A program made the translations under genes and the position numbers. This document shows positions 52,147-61,421 of a stretch of DNA of 64,000 nt, piece after piece (within the stretch, counting starts at the first letter, position 1; each line of letters opens with the position of its first letter). This DNA comes from Pseudomonadota bacterium (GTDB lineage: Bacteria; Pseudomonadota; Alphaproteobacteria; SHVP01). The stretch lies in NCBI GenBank assembly GCA_027622715.1, contig JAQBYN010000004.1, positions 1-64,000 on the forward strand, read 5' to 3'. The notes under the pieces were generated by a model. It ran no database searches. It was given only the letters and a program-made list of their open reading frames with translations, and had not been told where the DNA came from.

Positions 52147-52174
52147 GCCCTCCCCGCAAGGGGAGGGCTTTTTT
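52147..52174 (+). terminator. Rho-independent terminator
   Basis: GCCCTCCCC and GGGGAGGGC form an exact 9-bp stem around GCAA, followed by six T. It ends the binding-protein transcript. Confidence 0.93.
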
Positions 52175-52211
52175 GTTAGAATAAGTGCACCGTCACAACG
52201 CGGGCCGCGCT

Positions 52212-52562
52212 ATGAGCTTTCTCATCGTCAAAGCACTCCTCTCCGGCGTCATCGTGTTGGCCGTCTCGGAGGTCGCGCGCCGCATGCCCGGGCTGGGCGG
52301 CCTGATTGCATCGCTGCCTTTGGTGTCGGTACTCGGCATGATGTGGTTGTGGCGCGACACCGGCGATCCCGAACGCATGGCTATTCACGCGACGGCGACG
52401 TTCTGGTTCGTCCTGCCATCGTTGCCGATGTTCCTGCTGATCCCAGCGCTACTGAAACGCGGCATCGCCTTTTGGCCGTCGCTCGCTTTGGGCTGCCTGC
52501 TGACCATGGCGCTCTACGCCGCCATGGTGTGGCTCGGCCCGCGGTTCGGCCTGAAGCTCTAG
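52212..52562 (+). CDS. DUF3147-type small inner-membrane protein
   Basis: 116 residues with four hydrophobic helices: LIVKALLSGVIVLAV, GGLIASLPLVSVLGMMW, FWFVLPSLPMFLLIPALL and PSLALGCLLTMALYAA. The element GGLIASLPLVSxLxMxWLxxxTGD is the one I know from DUF3147 proteins. Function unknown. The ATG at 52212 has no strong ribosome site; the frame opens at 52185. It lies between a terminator and the RraA copy 2 gene. Confidence 0.8.
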   Translation: MSFLIVKALLSGVIVLAVSEVARRMPGLGGLIASLPLVSVLGMMWLWRDTGDPERMAIHATATFWFVLPSLPMFLLIPALLKRGIAFWPSLALGCLLTMALYAAMVWLGPRFGLKL

Positions 52563-52660
52563 GGCTCTCCGGGGGCCAGCACCGCGCGTCGCCGGGCTAT
52601 TTTCGCACTCCCCTCGTCCGCGCGGGAAAGCTAGTGTGAGGGTTAGAGAGGGGCAAACCC

Positions 52661-53335
52661 ATGTACACCATCATCACCGACTTCGACCGACCCGATCCTG
52701 CGCTCGTCGAACGCGCCAAGAATATTTACGTCTGCATGGCCGGCATCGAGGTCGGCCCGCGCCAATGCGTCGACAGCAAGATCAAGCCGTTACGCAACGA
52801 CTGGAAAATCGCCGGCCCGGCCTTCACCGTGCGGCCCGAATACACTGACGATTCGCTGATGAGCCGGGTCGCTACCAAACACGTCAAGCCCGGTGACGTG
52901 CTGGTAATTGACGCCGGCGGGCGCACCGATTGTTCCAATTTCGGCGCCAGCATGGCCGCAGGTGCGGTGGAAAACGGCTGCGCCGGCGTGGTGCTCGACG
53001 GCGTCGTGCTTACCGGTCAAATGCTGCGCGAGGAAGAAGGCCTGCCCATTTTTTGCCGCGGCACCGTGGCGCGTAACCGCGGCGCCGAACGCCCGGGCTG
53101 GCTCAACAGCCCGGTCCTGTGCGGCGGCGTCATCGTTTATCCGGGCGACCTGGTGCTGGGCGACGAGGACGGGGTCGTGATCATCCCCAAGGCGCGCGCC
53201 GAAGAAATCGTCGCCCGCGCCGAAGCGTCCGGCAAAAAAAGCGAAGGCGGCCGCGCCGCCGGTACCTCCTACCACGCCCGCTCCGGTGCCGAAGAAAAAC
53301 TCCGCGCCATCCCGGGCGTGGTCTGGCAAGACTGA
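52661..53335 (+). CDS. RraA-fold protein (copy 2), catalytic Arg-Asp replaced
   Basis: 224 residues, the same length as copy 1 (47190) and similar throughout (TDFDRPDPALVERAKNIYV, PGDVLVIDAGGRTDCSNFG, GCAGVVLDGVVLTGQ). The D-G-x-x-R-D motif again lacks Arg and Asp, reading DGVVLTGQ. The retained substitution in both copies points to a separate subgroup rather than decay. The C terminus has a longer Gly/Lys tail (GKKSEGGRAAG). GAGAGGGG lies about nine bases before the ATG. It stands alone. Confidence 0.85.
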   Translation: MYTIITDFDRPDPALVERAKNIYVCMAGIEVGPRQCVDSKIKPLRNDWKIAGPAFTVRPEYTDDSLMSRVATKHVKPGDVLVIDAGGRTDCSNFGASMAAGAVENGCAGVVLDGVVLTGQMLREEEGLPIFCRGTVARNRGAERPGWLNSPVLCGGVIVYPGDLVLGDEDGVVIIPKARAEEIVARAEASGKKSEGGRAAGTSYHARSGAEEKLRAIPGVVWQD

Positions 53336-53412
53336 AACCCCGTATCCCCAAACAAAGCGAAGCCCGGTTTTACTATCCTTCTTAGTTAACAACCGCTGGA
53401 AGTAGGTCCTGC

Positions 53413-54630
53413 ATGGGAACATCTAAAATCGGTGCGTTGATCTTCAACATTCCGATCCGGGCGCATCACCGGGCGACCGATCACAAGCACTTTCGCGCGG
53501 TCAATGTGATGGCGCTCATTGGCGCCGTCATGTTTGGCGGCTGGGCCCTGGCAAACGTTCTCGGCGGCCAGCAAGCCGGGCAGCAATGGGTGGCCCTAGA
53601 AAACGCCGTGTTTGCGTTGGGGTTCGGTAGCGTCATTTTCGCCAACAGGGCCGGTTACCACTTCGGTGCTGCGGTCGCCTTCCTTCTTTTGGCGCACGCG
53701 CAGACCGTTATCAGCATTGTCTGGTTTGGTTTCGCGTCGAACTCGCACCTGTTCTACTTCGTTCTCATCGTGGCCCCTTATCTTGCTTTCACCCGTCGGC
53801 ACCGGGGCCTGGCCCACGCCTTTGCTGCACTATCGTTCATCGGCCTGTTCGCCACATTCAGTCAGCGCGACAATCTTGAACCGGTATTCATTTTCTTTGG
53901 CGCAGAAGCGCAGTGGGCATCGAGCGTCATCCTGGGCGCGCTGAGCCTTGCCGCCATCGCCTACGTCTTCCAGCGCTTTATCGATCGCACCGAGGACGAT
54001 CTTTTGGCGGAGCAAGAACGTTCTCAGCAATTGCTCTTGAACGTTCTCCCGGAGTCGATCGCGGAGCGCTTGAAGGACGATTCGAGCAGCGTCATTGCCG
54101 ACCGATTCTCAAGCGTGTCGATTCTATTTGCGGATATTGTTGGCTTCACGCGGCTTTCCACCGACACAACGCCGACCGAAACCGTCAAACTGCTGAACAC
54201 CATCTTCAGCGAGTTTGATGGGATCTGCGATCGCCACGGGATCGAGAAAATTCGGACCATTGGCGATGGGTACATGGCGATCGCCGGCGCACCCATCGAA
54301 AAACCAGACCACGCGGTTGCACTCGCCCGTGCGGCTATCGAGATGCGCGACTTCATCGCAAACGCATCGCTGCCACATTCGGTTCAGGTTCGCATTGGTC
54401 TTAACACCGGAGAGGTTGTTGCCGGCATCGTGGGCCGACGTCGCTTCCACTACGATGTGTGGAGCGATGCGGTAAACGTTGCCGCTCGGATGGAGTCGAC
54501 GGGCGAGCCGGGCCGTATCCAGATCGCGGATACCTTTCACGAACTCATTCGCGATGTTCTGCCCTGCACGCCCCGCGATCCCATTGAGGTAAAGGGCAAG
54601 GGGTTGATGCGGACCTGGTTCTTGGATTAG
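53413..54630 (+). CDS. Membrane-bound class III adenylate/guanylate cyclase
   Basis: 405 residues. About five membrane helices occupy residues 30-190; a linker leads to a class III cyclase domain. The metal Asp pair appears in FADIVGFTRL and GDGYMAIAG; the substrate residues are Lys in EKIRTIGD and Asp in VWSDAVNVAARM, giving an adenylate cyclase pattern, though guanylate cannot be ruled out. It should make cAMP in response to a membrane signal; a CNB-domain protein is encoded at 25774. AAGTAGGT precedes the ATG. About 486 bp follow without a supported gene. Confidence 0.92.
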   Translation: MGTSKIGALIFNIPIRAHHRATDHKHFRAVNVMALIGAVMFGGWALANVLGGQQAGQQWVALENAVFALGFGSVIFANRAGYHFGAAVAFLLLAHAQTVISIVWFGFASNSHLFYFVLIVAPYLAFTRRHRGLAHAFAALSFIGLFATFSQRDNLEPVFIFFGAEAQWASSVILGALSLAAIAYVFQRFIDRTEDDLLAEQERSQQLLLNVLPESIAERLKDDSSSVIADRFSSVSILFADIVGFTRLSTDTTPTETVKLLNTIFSEFDGICDRHGIEKIRTIGDGYMAIAGAPIEKPDHAVALARAAIEMRDFIANASLPHSVQVRIGLNTGEVVAGIVGRRRFHYDVWSDAVNVAARMESTGEPGRIQIADTFHELIRDVLPCTPRDPIEVKGKGLMRTWFLD

Positions 54631-55116
54631 TCCGCCGCAGTTAGAAGTTCGGCCAAACCAGCATTCGTTGATTCGCACGATGGTGAGCGCAGGTCGTGTC
54701 AGCTCAGTCCGCTATCCCGATACCGCCGCGGGCGGAGACTGCTGGCGCGCATCGGGGACAGAGAACGTGATTCGCCGCCTTGTCCGTTCATGGATAGACT
54801 CGTCCCGTCGGATATTGACCGGGGCAGCACCCGCCAAATCCGGCACGGCGATCCGAACCGGCGGGCTGGACCGGGACCGAATTCTTAAACCGTTGAAATA
54901 ACGAAGGACTTTGGCTTCGATCGTGGGTTAAAATCCTAAGTGTTTGATTTTAAAGACGAGTTTGGGTTCGTTTGGCAAAAAAACTTCGCGTATCGATCGG
55001 GGTGACCAAATCGGCGGTTTCCCGCGGCTGTTGGCTTTGTTTCGGCATTTCTTCATCCGCTCGTCGCGTGCTCTGCCGGGCGACCGCCCCGGCGCAAACT
55101 TGATAGGAACGTCACC
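54631..55116. other. Gap of about 486 bp without a supported gene
   Basis: A 77-codon frame at 54668-54901 has unusual composition and no ribosome site. The right half is AT-richer and should hold the promoter of the hydrolase pair. No hairpin, repeat or RNA gene is evident. Confidence 0.6.
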
Positions 55117-55986
55117 ATGACCGTCAAACGCCGTTTCGCCGACATCGATGAAGGCCAGCTCATGGTGCGCGTCGCCGGGCCTGACAAGCCGGGCACGCCG
55201 CTTGTCATGCTGCCCGTCGCGCCCGGCACCTCGCTCGGCCTTGTCGCGCTCATGGAACTGTTGGCGCAAGGGCGCCCGGTCTACGCGTTCGACCTGCCGG
55301 GTACCGGCGATTCCGATGCGCCGCCACATCAAGGCGACGAAGAACCGCCGCTCACCGTTTTCGCCGATATGGTTTTGCGCGGCGCCGCCGCGATGGGGCT
55401 CAAGACGTTCGACCTCTACGGCAACCGCGTCGGCGCCCACACGGCGATCGAAATGGCGCTGGCCGCGCCGGCGCGTGTGCGCAAACTCATCGTCGACGGT
55501 TTGTTCATTTTCCCCTGGCCCACCGACAAGGTGGCCTGGACCCAGTCGTACGAAGAACCTTCGCTCGAATCGATGCGCAACAACTACACGCCCAAACTCG
55601 AGATCAACATGATGGGCAAGCAGTTCAACCAGGGTTGGCAGTTCATGCGCGACACCTCGTTGTTCTGGCCGTGGTTCATCCCCGACGGCGCCCATACCCG
55701 CACCGTCGGCCTGCCCGACGCGGACGCCCTGCACGACAAAACCGTCGAGGTGTTGCGCGCCGCCCGCACCCAACACCTGGTGGTGCGCGCGTCCTTCGAT
55801 CAGGATTGGCGCGCGCGTTGCGGCGATGTCGAAAAACTCAAAATGCCCGTGATGGCCGAAAAGAACACCGCGCCGTTTATCCCGCGTGCCGCGCTCAAAG
55901 CCTCGGGTCGCTACGACGCGTGGTACACCACCGGCGATAAACTAAAGGCGTTGGCCGACGAACTCGCCGGCTTCTTGGACGCCTGA
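55117..55986 (+). CDS. Alpha/beta-hydrolase-fold protein without Ser nucleophile (A)
   Basis: 289 residues of the alpha/beta hydrolase fold: VMLPVAPGTSLG loop, PVYAFDLPGTGDSDAP strand and a cap region. The nucleophile elbow reads YGNRVGAHTA, so Arg104 stands where Ser is expected (codon at 55426). No alternative Cys or Asp is near, and no clear catalytic His follows. It probably binds rather than hydrolyses, or uses other chemistry. It is followed after five bases by gene B, which has lost the Ser too. Confidence 0.82.
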   Translation: MTVKRRFADIDEGQLMVRVAGPDKPGTPLVMLPVAPGTSLGLVALMELLAQGRPVYAFDLPGTGDSDAPPHQGDEEPPLTVFADMVLRGAAAMGLKTFDLYGNRVGAHTAIEMALAAPARVRKLIVDGLFIFPWPTDKVAWTQSYEEPSLESMRNNYTPKLEINMMGKQFNQGWQFMRDTSLFWPWFIPDGAHTRTVGLPDADALHDKTVEVLRAARTQHLVVRASFDQDWRARCGDVEKLKMPVMAEKNTAPFIPRAALKASGRYDAWYTTGDKLKALADELAGFLDA

Positions 55987-55991
55987 CACCG

Positions 55992-56792
55992 ATGGTCAAG
56001 CAACACCGCGCCTATATCCAAACGGCGCCGCCGCAGGATCAAATCCACGCGCGCTACGCGGGCGATAGCGGGCCCGCCATATTTTTGCTGCACCAACTAC
56101 CGATCTCGTGCCGTCAAATGGAACGCCTCATTCCCCTGCTCGGCGAGCAAATGCGGGTGTGGGGGTTGGACACCCCGGGCTACGGCATTTCGCCCTCGAC
56201 GCTGACCCAGCAAACCTTTGTCGAGTACGCGCGGCGATTGCTTGAGGCGATCGACGCGCTCGGCGTCGAGCATTTCGCGTTGTTGGGTACCGAAATCGGC
56301 GTCGCCATGGCGGCCGAGATCGCGCGCCAAGCAGGACGGGAACGCGTCGCCCATTTCATCGCGCTGGCGGCGCCGCCGTCCGACCCGGCGGGCCACCAAG
56401 CCTTCCTCACCGAGTTGGGCGAGCCCGCGCCGCAACAAGACGGCAGCCACCTGTTGCCGATCTGGCAATTCTGGCAGCGCCGCTGGGGCGCCGATACCGA
56501 CAACGCCACCCTGCGCATGGCCTGCACCGAAAACACCTACATCTACAGCCGCTACCACTGGGGCCTGCGCGCCTACGCCGACTACGACCTCGCCGCCGGC
56601 CTCAAACAAATCGCGTGCCCGGCGTTGTTTTTGTCGGCCGAGCGCGACCTCATGAAGGACAATACAGCGGCCGCCGCGGCCTTGGTGCCGGGCGCCGAAC
56701 ACCGCATCCTCGACGGCACCCGCGCCCCGCTGGTCTCGACCGAAGCCGAAAAATTGACTGAGATCATTACGGCGTTCGTTGGGGCGGGTTGA
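55992..56792 (+). CDS. Alpha/beta-hydrolase-fold protein without Ser nucleophile (B)
   Basis: 266 residues, paralogous in layout to A: IFLLHQLPISCRQME loop, VWGLDTPGYGISPS strand, elbow LLGTEIGVAMAAE, where Glu101 (codon 56292) replaces Ser. The region expected to hold the catalytic His reads DGTRAPLVS, with Arg in its place. Both triad members are therefore gone while the fold is well kept. As with A, it may serve as a binding or structural partner, perhaps of A itself. It lies in one operon with A. Confidence 0.82.
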   Translation: MVKQHRAYIQTAPPQDQIHARYAGDSGPAIFLLHQLPISCRQMERLIPLLGEQMRVWGLDTPGYGISPSTLTQQTFVEYARRLLEAIDALGVEHFALLGTEIGVAMAAEIARQAGRERVAHFIALAAPPSDPAGHQAFLTELGEPAPQQDGSHLLPIWQFWQRRWGADTDNATLRMACTENTYIYSRYHWGLRAYADYDLAAGLKQIACPALFLSAERDLMKDNTAAAAALVPGAEHRILDGTRAPLVSTEAEKLTEIITAFVGAG

Positions 56793-56801
56793 AGCGCCTA
56801 C

Positions 56802-57659
56802 TTACTTCCGCGCCGTCACCAGCCACACGCCAGCACCCAGGCGCACCCCGTCGTCATGGGTGTGATCGGCCAGCGCGGCGGTCAGGTCGTCGCGAATGCG
56901 GGTCTGCACGTCTTCGGGCGCATCGTGAATCGCGCGCGACAACGGCCCCTGGTGGGTCACCGCCCGCACCGCGGCTTCGATGGAACCACCGCCGCCCATC
57001 AGCACCAACGTCTCGTGGCCCTCGATGGCGAGATCGCCAAAGCCGGCCGCGCCGAGGATCCCGGTGATGCGGTCTTGCGCGCCAAAAGCAAACGGGCCCG
57101 GCGCCGACGGATCCTTGCCGGGTCCATCGACCGGGATGTGCCGCGCGACGATGCCGCCCGGCACATGCACCCACGCATTGCGATCCACCGGCTGCCAGCA
57201 GGCAAAGGCAATCCGCCCACCGGGTTTCAGGGCGCGGTACAGATTGGCAAAGGCCGCCACGCTGTCTTCAAAGAACATGACGCCAAAGCGTGAAAAGATG
57301 AGATCGAACGCGTCATCGTCAAACTTATGCGTTTGCGCGTCCGCGGCATGAAAGCGCACCGGCACGGCGTGGCCCTCGTTGAACCGCCGCGCCTCTTGCA
57401 GCATCAATTCCGAGATATCCAAACCCATGACCGAACCGCCGGGCGCCACCCGCCGCGCGAGGTCGCCAGTCGTGTGGCCAGTGCCGCAACCGACATCCAA
57501 GACATGCTCACCAGGGCCGGGACAGGCGCGGGCAATCGCCGCGTCGCCGATCGGGCCCAGCATCGCGTTAAGGCGGTCGCGCTGGGTGGTCCAGGTCTCG
57601 CCACCTGGCCCGTTCCAAAAGTCGGCCTGATCGGCGTTGGGGGTGTTCGTGTCAGTCAT
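56802..57659 (-). CDS. SAM-dependent methyltransferase (class I, type 11-like)
   Basis: 285 residues. Motif I VLDVGCGTGHTTGDLA, acidic strand VMGLDISELML, DAQTHKFDDDAFDLIFSRFG and ALKPGGRIAFACW give a full class I core. The N terminus (DQADFWNGPGGETWTTQ) is that of a group of small-molecule methyltransferases. The second half forms a substrate cap. Acceptor unknown. It is followed after 13 bases by the carrier gene on the opposite order (same strand, upstream), so the two may be co-transcribed. Confidence 0.9.
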   Translation of the reverse strand: MTDTNTPNADQADFWNGPGGETWTTQRDRLNAMLGPIGDAAIARACPGPGEHVLDVGCGTGHTTGDLARRVAPGGSVMGLDISELMLQEARRFNEGHAVPVRFHAADAQTHKFDDDAFDLIFSRFGVMFFEDSVAAFANLYRALKPGGRIAFACWQPVDRNAWVHVPGGIVARHIPVDGPGKDPSAPGPFAFGAQDRITGILGAAGFGDLAIEGHETLVLMGGGGSIEAAVRAVTHQGPLSRAIHDAPEDVQTRIRDDLTAALADHTHDDGVRLGAGVWLVTARK

Positions 57660-57672
57660 CTTGAACCTATTG

Positions 57673-58911
57673 CTATGCGGCAGGCGCGGGGACGCCGCGA
57701 AAGGCGACCTTTAGAACCACCGTCGCCGCCAACACGTACACGAGGCACGCGCCCGCCACCGTTTCAATCGTGACCCCGACATCGAATAGCTCGCCGAAGA
57801 TGAACGGCGACATCGCGCTGATCGCCACCATCAACGCCTGGACCATGGAGCGGATCGCGCCCAAATTCGCGGTCCCGTACACCTCGGCCCACATCGAAAT
57901 CACCAACGTGTGCCCCGCACCCACGGTCATCCCAGCGGCGATCATATAGGCCAGCGCCGATCCCGGATGATCGAAGAACATCAACACCAGCATCGCCACG
58001 CCCAGCGGCGGCAAATAGAACGGCAACAGCTGCGAGGCACGAAACCGGTCGACTAGGGGCCCGGTAATCATCGAGGTCACGACCACCGACAAAGCATAGC
58101 CAATGAAGGTTGTTGCGAGCCAGGTCAGCGACCACCCCTTGGCATCGGCCAAATGGACCTGATGGAAAAACAATCCGGTCATCACAAAGCCGGGCGCCAA
58201 CGCCGCCGGTATGACGAACCAAAACCGAACGTCGCGCATGACCTCACGCAGTTGCCATTGCCGCTGGCCATGCCCGGTGTCGGACGCCGCTTGCGCCTTG
58301 GTCGTTTCCGCTGCCCAAACGTCGTGGCGTGCGGCATGGCCGCGCAACAGCAATAACGTCGTCGGTACCAGAACGAGCACGATGAACATTGTCGCCGTGT
58401 GCCAGGTGCCGCGCCAGCCCAAGGTGGCGATCAGGGTGACCACAATAATTGGCAAGGCCGCTTCGCCGATGGGTAGTCCCATGGCGGCGATGCTGATCGC
58501 CTTGCCCCGATCCCGGTCGAAATAGCGCGCCATACTGGTCACCGCGATATGGCTCAACAGGCCTTGCCCGGTCAGCCGCAGCAGGTAGAACGCGACATAC
58601 AAAAACACCCCGGCTGGGATCAGGGCGATAAACAGCGTGGCGAAAATCATCCCGGCGCAAGCAGCCAGGCTGTAGACCCGCAGATCGACCTGATCGATCT
58701 TGCGGCCCAGCCAAATCAGGGTCATGCCGCTGCAGAAAGTCGCGACCGAGTACATCAGGCCGACGTCGCCGTGGCTCAGCCCGAATTCACCGCGCAACTC
58801 CGCTCCGAACAGACTGATGAAATAGGTCTGTCCAAAGCTGGACGAAAACATCATCAGCAACCCGAAGCCGAGAAAGCTCCGGTTGCGCAAAATGAAAAGG
58901 AGATAGTTCAC
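57673..58911 (-). CDS. Major facilitator superfamily carrier
   Basis: 412 residues with about twelve membrane helices. The first-loop element GLMYSVATFCSGMTLIWLGRKIDQ carries the MFS motif A variant (core GRKIDQ), and the later helix has MARYFDRDRGKAISIAAMG. It resembles monocarboxylate/oxalate-type carriers (NarK/OFA relatives). The substrate is not clear. I place the start at the GTG at 58911 (VNYLLFILRNRSFL), as the frame further up has no hydrophobic pattern; no ribosome site is visible. Confidence 0.85.
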   Translation of the reverse strand: MNYLLFILRNRSFLGFGLLMMFSSSFGQTYFISLFGAELRGEFGLSHGDVGLMYSVATFCSGMTLIWLGRKIDQVDLRVYSLAACAGMIFATLFIALIPAGVFLYVAFYLLRLTGQGLLSHIAVTSMARYFDRDRGKAISIAAMGLPIGEAALPIIVVTLIATLGWRGTWHTATMFIVLVLVPTTLLLLRGHAARHDVWAAETTKAQAASDTGHGQRQWQLREVMRDVRFWFVIPAALAPGFVMTGLFFHQVHLADAKGWSLTWLATTFIGYALSVVVTSMITGPLVDRFRASQLLPFYLPPLGVAMLVLMFFDHPGSALAYMIAAGMTVGAGHTLVISMWAEVYGTANLGAIRSMVQALMVAISAMSPFIFGELFDVGVTIETVAGACLVYVLAATVVLKVAFRGVPAPAA

Positions 58912-59028
58912 AGGAGGCCTGCTAGAGGGACGCCCGACTGTGCCCGGGTTCCGTTCCTCGGGCAACGCTTGCGGTGCAATCCGCCATCCGGTACAAGCCC
59001 GCCATCCCCAAACAACCGTACGCGAGCC

Positions 59029-60708
59029 ATGGCAGTTCAATACGTCTACACGATGATCGGCCTGAACAAGACCTTTCCGGGCGGTCGTCAGGTCCTCAAG
59101 GATATTTTTCTGTCGTTTCTGCCCGGCGCCAAGATTGGCGTCCTTGGCCTCAACGGCTCGGGTAAATCGACCCTGCTGCGGATCATGGCCGGGCAAGAAA
59201 CCGAATTCCTCGGCGAAGCCAAGCCGGCCGACGGGCTGCGCATCGGCTACCTGGAACAAGAACCCAAGCTCGACCCCAGCAAAGATGTGCTTGGTAACGT
59301 CCTAGACGGCGTTGGCGAAACCGCCGCCATGCTCAAGCGCTTCGAAGAAATCAGCGAGAAGTTTGGCGAGCCGCTCGAAGACGACGAAATGAACGCGCTC
59401 CTAACCGAGCAGGGCGAACTCCAAGAAAAGATCGACGCGGCAAACGGCTGGGAGATTGAACGCACGGCTGAAATTGCGATGGACGCGTTGCGCTGTCCGC
59501 CGGGCGACGCCGAGGTTGCCAAGCTGTCTGGCGGCGAGCGTCGCCGTGTCGCGTTGTGCCGGCTGCTTCTCGAGCGCCCTGACATGCTGTTGCTTGACGA
59601 ACCGACCAACCATCTCGACGCCGAATCGGTCGCCTGGCTGGAACGGTTCCTCCACGATTACGAGGGTACCGTTGTTGCGGTCACCCATGACCGCTACTTC
59701 CTCGACAATGTCGCGGGCTGGATTCTCGAACTCGACCGCGGCCACGGCATTCCGTGGCAAGGCAACTACTCGTCCTGGCTCGAGCAAAAAGAAAAACGGC
59801 TGATACAAGAAGGCCGCCAGGAAGAAGCGCGGCAGCGCACGTTGCGGCACGAACTCGATTGGATCAGGCAAACCCCCAAGGCCCGCCAAGCGAAGGGCCG
59901 CGCGCGTATCAACGCGTACGAAGACCTGGTGCGCCAAGAGCAGGAGCGCGTTCAAGGGCCCGCGCAGATCCTTATTCCACCGCCGCCGCGCCTGGGTGAT
60001 CTCGTTGTCGAGATCGATCACCTCAAGAAAGGCTTTGGCGAGGTTCTGTTGATCGACGATTTGTCACTCAAGATCCCGCCCGGTGCGATCGTCGGCATCA
60101 TCGGCCCGAACGGCGCCGGCAAGACGACGTTGTTCCGCATGTTGACCGGACAAGAGAAACCCGACGCCGGGACCGTAAAAGTCGGTGAGACAGTGTCCTT
60201 GGGCTACGTCGATCAAAGTCGCGATGCGCTGTCGTCCGACAAGACGGTGTGGGAAGAAATATCCGAAGGCAATGACGAGATCGACCTTGGCAAACGCAAG
60301 ATGCAAAGCCGCGCCTATGTCGGCGCCTTTAACTTCAAAGGCGCCGACCAGCAAAAGAAGGTCGGTCAGTTGTCGGGCGGCGAGCGTAACCGCGTTCATC
60401 TTGCCAAGATGCTCAAGTCCGGCTCCAACGTCCTATTGCTCGACGAACCAACCAACGACCTCGATGTCGATACGTTGCGGGCGCTCGAAGACGCGCTAGA
60501 GGCCTTTTCGGGCTGCATCCTGGTGATCAGCCATGATCGCTGGTTCCTCGACCGCATCGCGACGCACATCCTGGCCTTCGAAGGCGACAGCCATGTGGAG
60601 TGGTTTGCCGGCAACTACCAGGACTATGATGCCGACTTCAAGCGGCGTTACGGCGACGCGGCCAGCCGCCCGCACCGCATCAAGTACAAGCAATTCCCGA
60701 GGGATTAA
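59029..60708 (+). CDS. ettA: EttA, ABC-F energy-dependent translational throttle
   Basis: 559 residues, the usual EttA length. Two ABC domains have Walker [10 protein letters not shown] and GPNGAGKTT, signatures [10 protein letters not shown] and [10 protein letters not shown], and Walker [12 protein letters not shown] and [11 protein letters not shown]. Between them lies the charged interdomain linker ([18 protein letters not shown]) that reaches toward the peptidyl-tRNA site; the arm insertion is in domain 1. EttA binds the ribosomal E site and throttles the first elongation steps when ATP is low. The phosphatase gene follows after five bases. Confidence 0.96.
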   Translation: MAVQYVYTMIGLNKTFPGGRQVLKDIFLSFLPGAKIGVLGLNGSGKSTLLRIMAGQETEFLGEAKPADGLRIGYLEQEPKLDPSKDVLGNVLDGVGETAAMLKRFEEISEKFGEPLEDDEMNALLTEQGELQEKIDAANGWEIERTAEIAMDALRCPPGDAEVAKLSGGERRRVALCRLLLERPDMLLLDEPTNHLDAESVAWLERFLHDYEGTVVAVTHDRYFLDNVAGWILELDRGHGIPWQGNYSSWLEQKEKRLIQEGRQEEARQRTLRHELDWIRQTPKARQAKGRARINAYEDLVRQEQERVQGPAQILIPPPPRLGDLVVEIDHLKKGFGEVLLIDDLSLKIPPGAIVGIIGPNGAGKTTLFRMLTGQEKPDAGTVKVGETVSLGYVDQSRDALSSDKTVWEEISEGNDEIDLGKRKMQSRAYVGAFNFKGADQQKKVGQLSGGERNRVHLAKMLKSGSNVLLLDEPTNDLDVDTLRALEDALEAFSGCILVISHDRWFLDRIATHILAFEGDSHVEWFAGNYQDYDADFKRRYGDAASRPHRIKYKQFPRD

Positions 60709-60713
60709 CGGCG

Positions 60714-61418
60714 ATGACGCACGGCCTCCCAGGCACCCGCGGCCGCCGCCGCATCTACCTGATGCGCCACGGCGAGGTCGATTATCACTTCGGCGGTGCC
60801 GGCGTTACTGATGCAGATGCGGTTGAATTGACCGAAAAGGGGCAACGCCAAGCCGTTCTGATGGGCGAGGCCCTAACCGACATTACGTTCGATTTGGCTG
60901 CGCATACCGGGCTCATTCGCACTAAGCAGACCCTCGAGCGGGCGCTCGCCGGGCGCACGATGCCCGTCGAAGAGATCGCGGCGTTGCGCGAAATTCGGAC
61001 CGGAAAGGTCGCCGAGTTGTCGCCCGAGCGGATCGAAGCCGAGTTCATCTACGGATTTGAAACCGCGCATTTGCCGGACACGCGGTTTGCCGGCGGCGAA
61101 GCGTTTGCCGATTTTTACGAACGCATCGCCTATGCGGTTCTTGATCTGCTTGGCCGTCCCGATTGGACCAAGGCGCTGCTGGTCTGCCACGGCGGGACCA
61201 ACCGGGCGATTCTCAGTTGGGTCACGCACGGTGGTCCCGAGGGGATGGCGTCGTTCGAACAGGATACCGGTTGCCTCAACGTGATCGATATTGATGTCGT
61301 GGACGGCGACATTATTCGTCGCTTCGTTCGGACGATGAATTTCACCCCGTACGATCCGACTAAGAACGGCAAGTATTTAACGAATATGGAACTCTACCGG
61401 CAGGGCCGTTCCGGCTAG
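60714..61418 (+). CDS. Histidine-phosphatase-family protein
   Basis: 234 residues. The catalytic LMRHGEVDY and second His in LVCHGGTNRAIL are both present, with the Arg in HTGLIRTKQTLE, so the phosphatase/mutase site is complete. The Asp-rich end (NFTPYDPTKNGKYLTNMELY) is unusual. It should remove phosphate from a small molecule; a specific substrate (phosphoglycerate, ribazole phosphate) cannot be chosen. It starts five bases after ettA and probably shares its transcript. Confidence 0.88.
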   Translation: MTHGLPGTRGRRRIYLMRHGEVDYHFGGAGVTDADAVELTEKGQRQAVLMGEALTDITFDLAAHTGLIRTKQTLERALAGRTMPVEEIAALREIRTGKVAELSPERIEAEFIYGFETAHLPDTRFAGGEAFADFYERIAYAVLDLLGRPDWTKALLVCHGGTNRAILSWVTHGGPEGMASFEQDTGCLNVIDIDVVDGDIIRRFVRTMNFTPYDPTKNGKYLTNMELYRQGRSG

Positions 61419-61421
61419 CCG

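Noticed and set aside
54668-54901. 77-codon frame after the cyclase
   Set aside because: No ribosome site, odd composition and no recognisable pattern.
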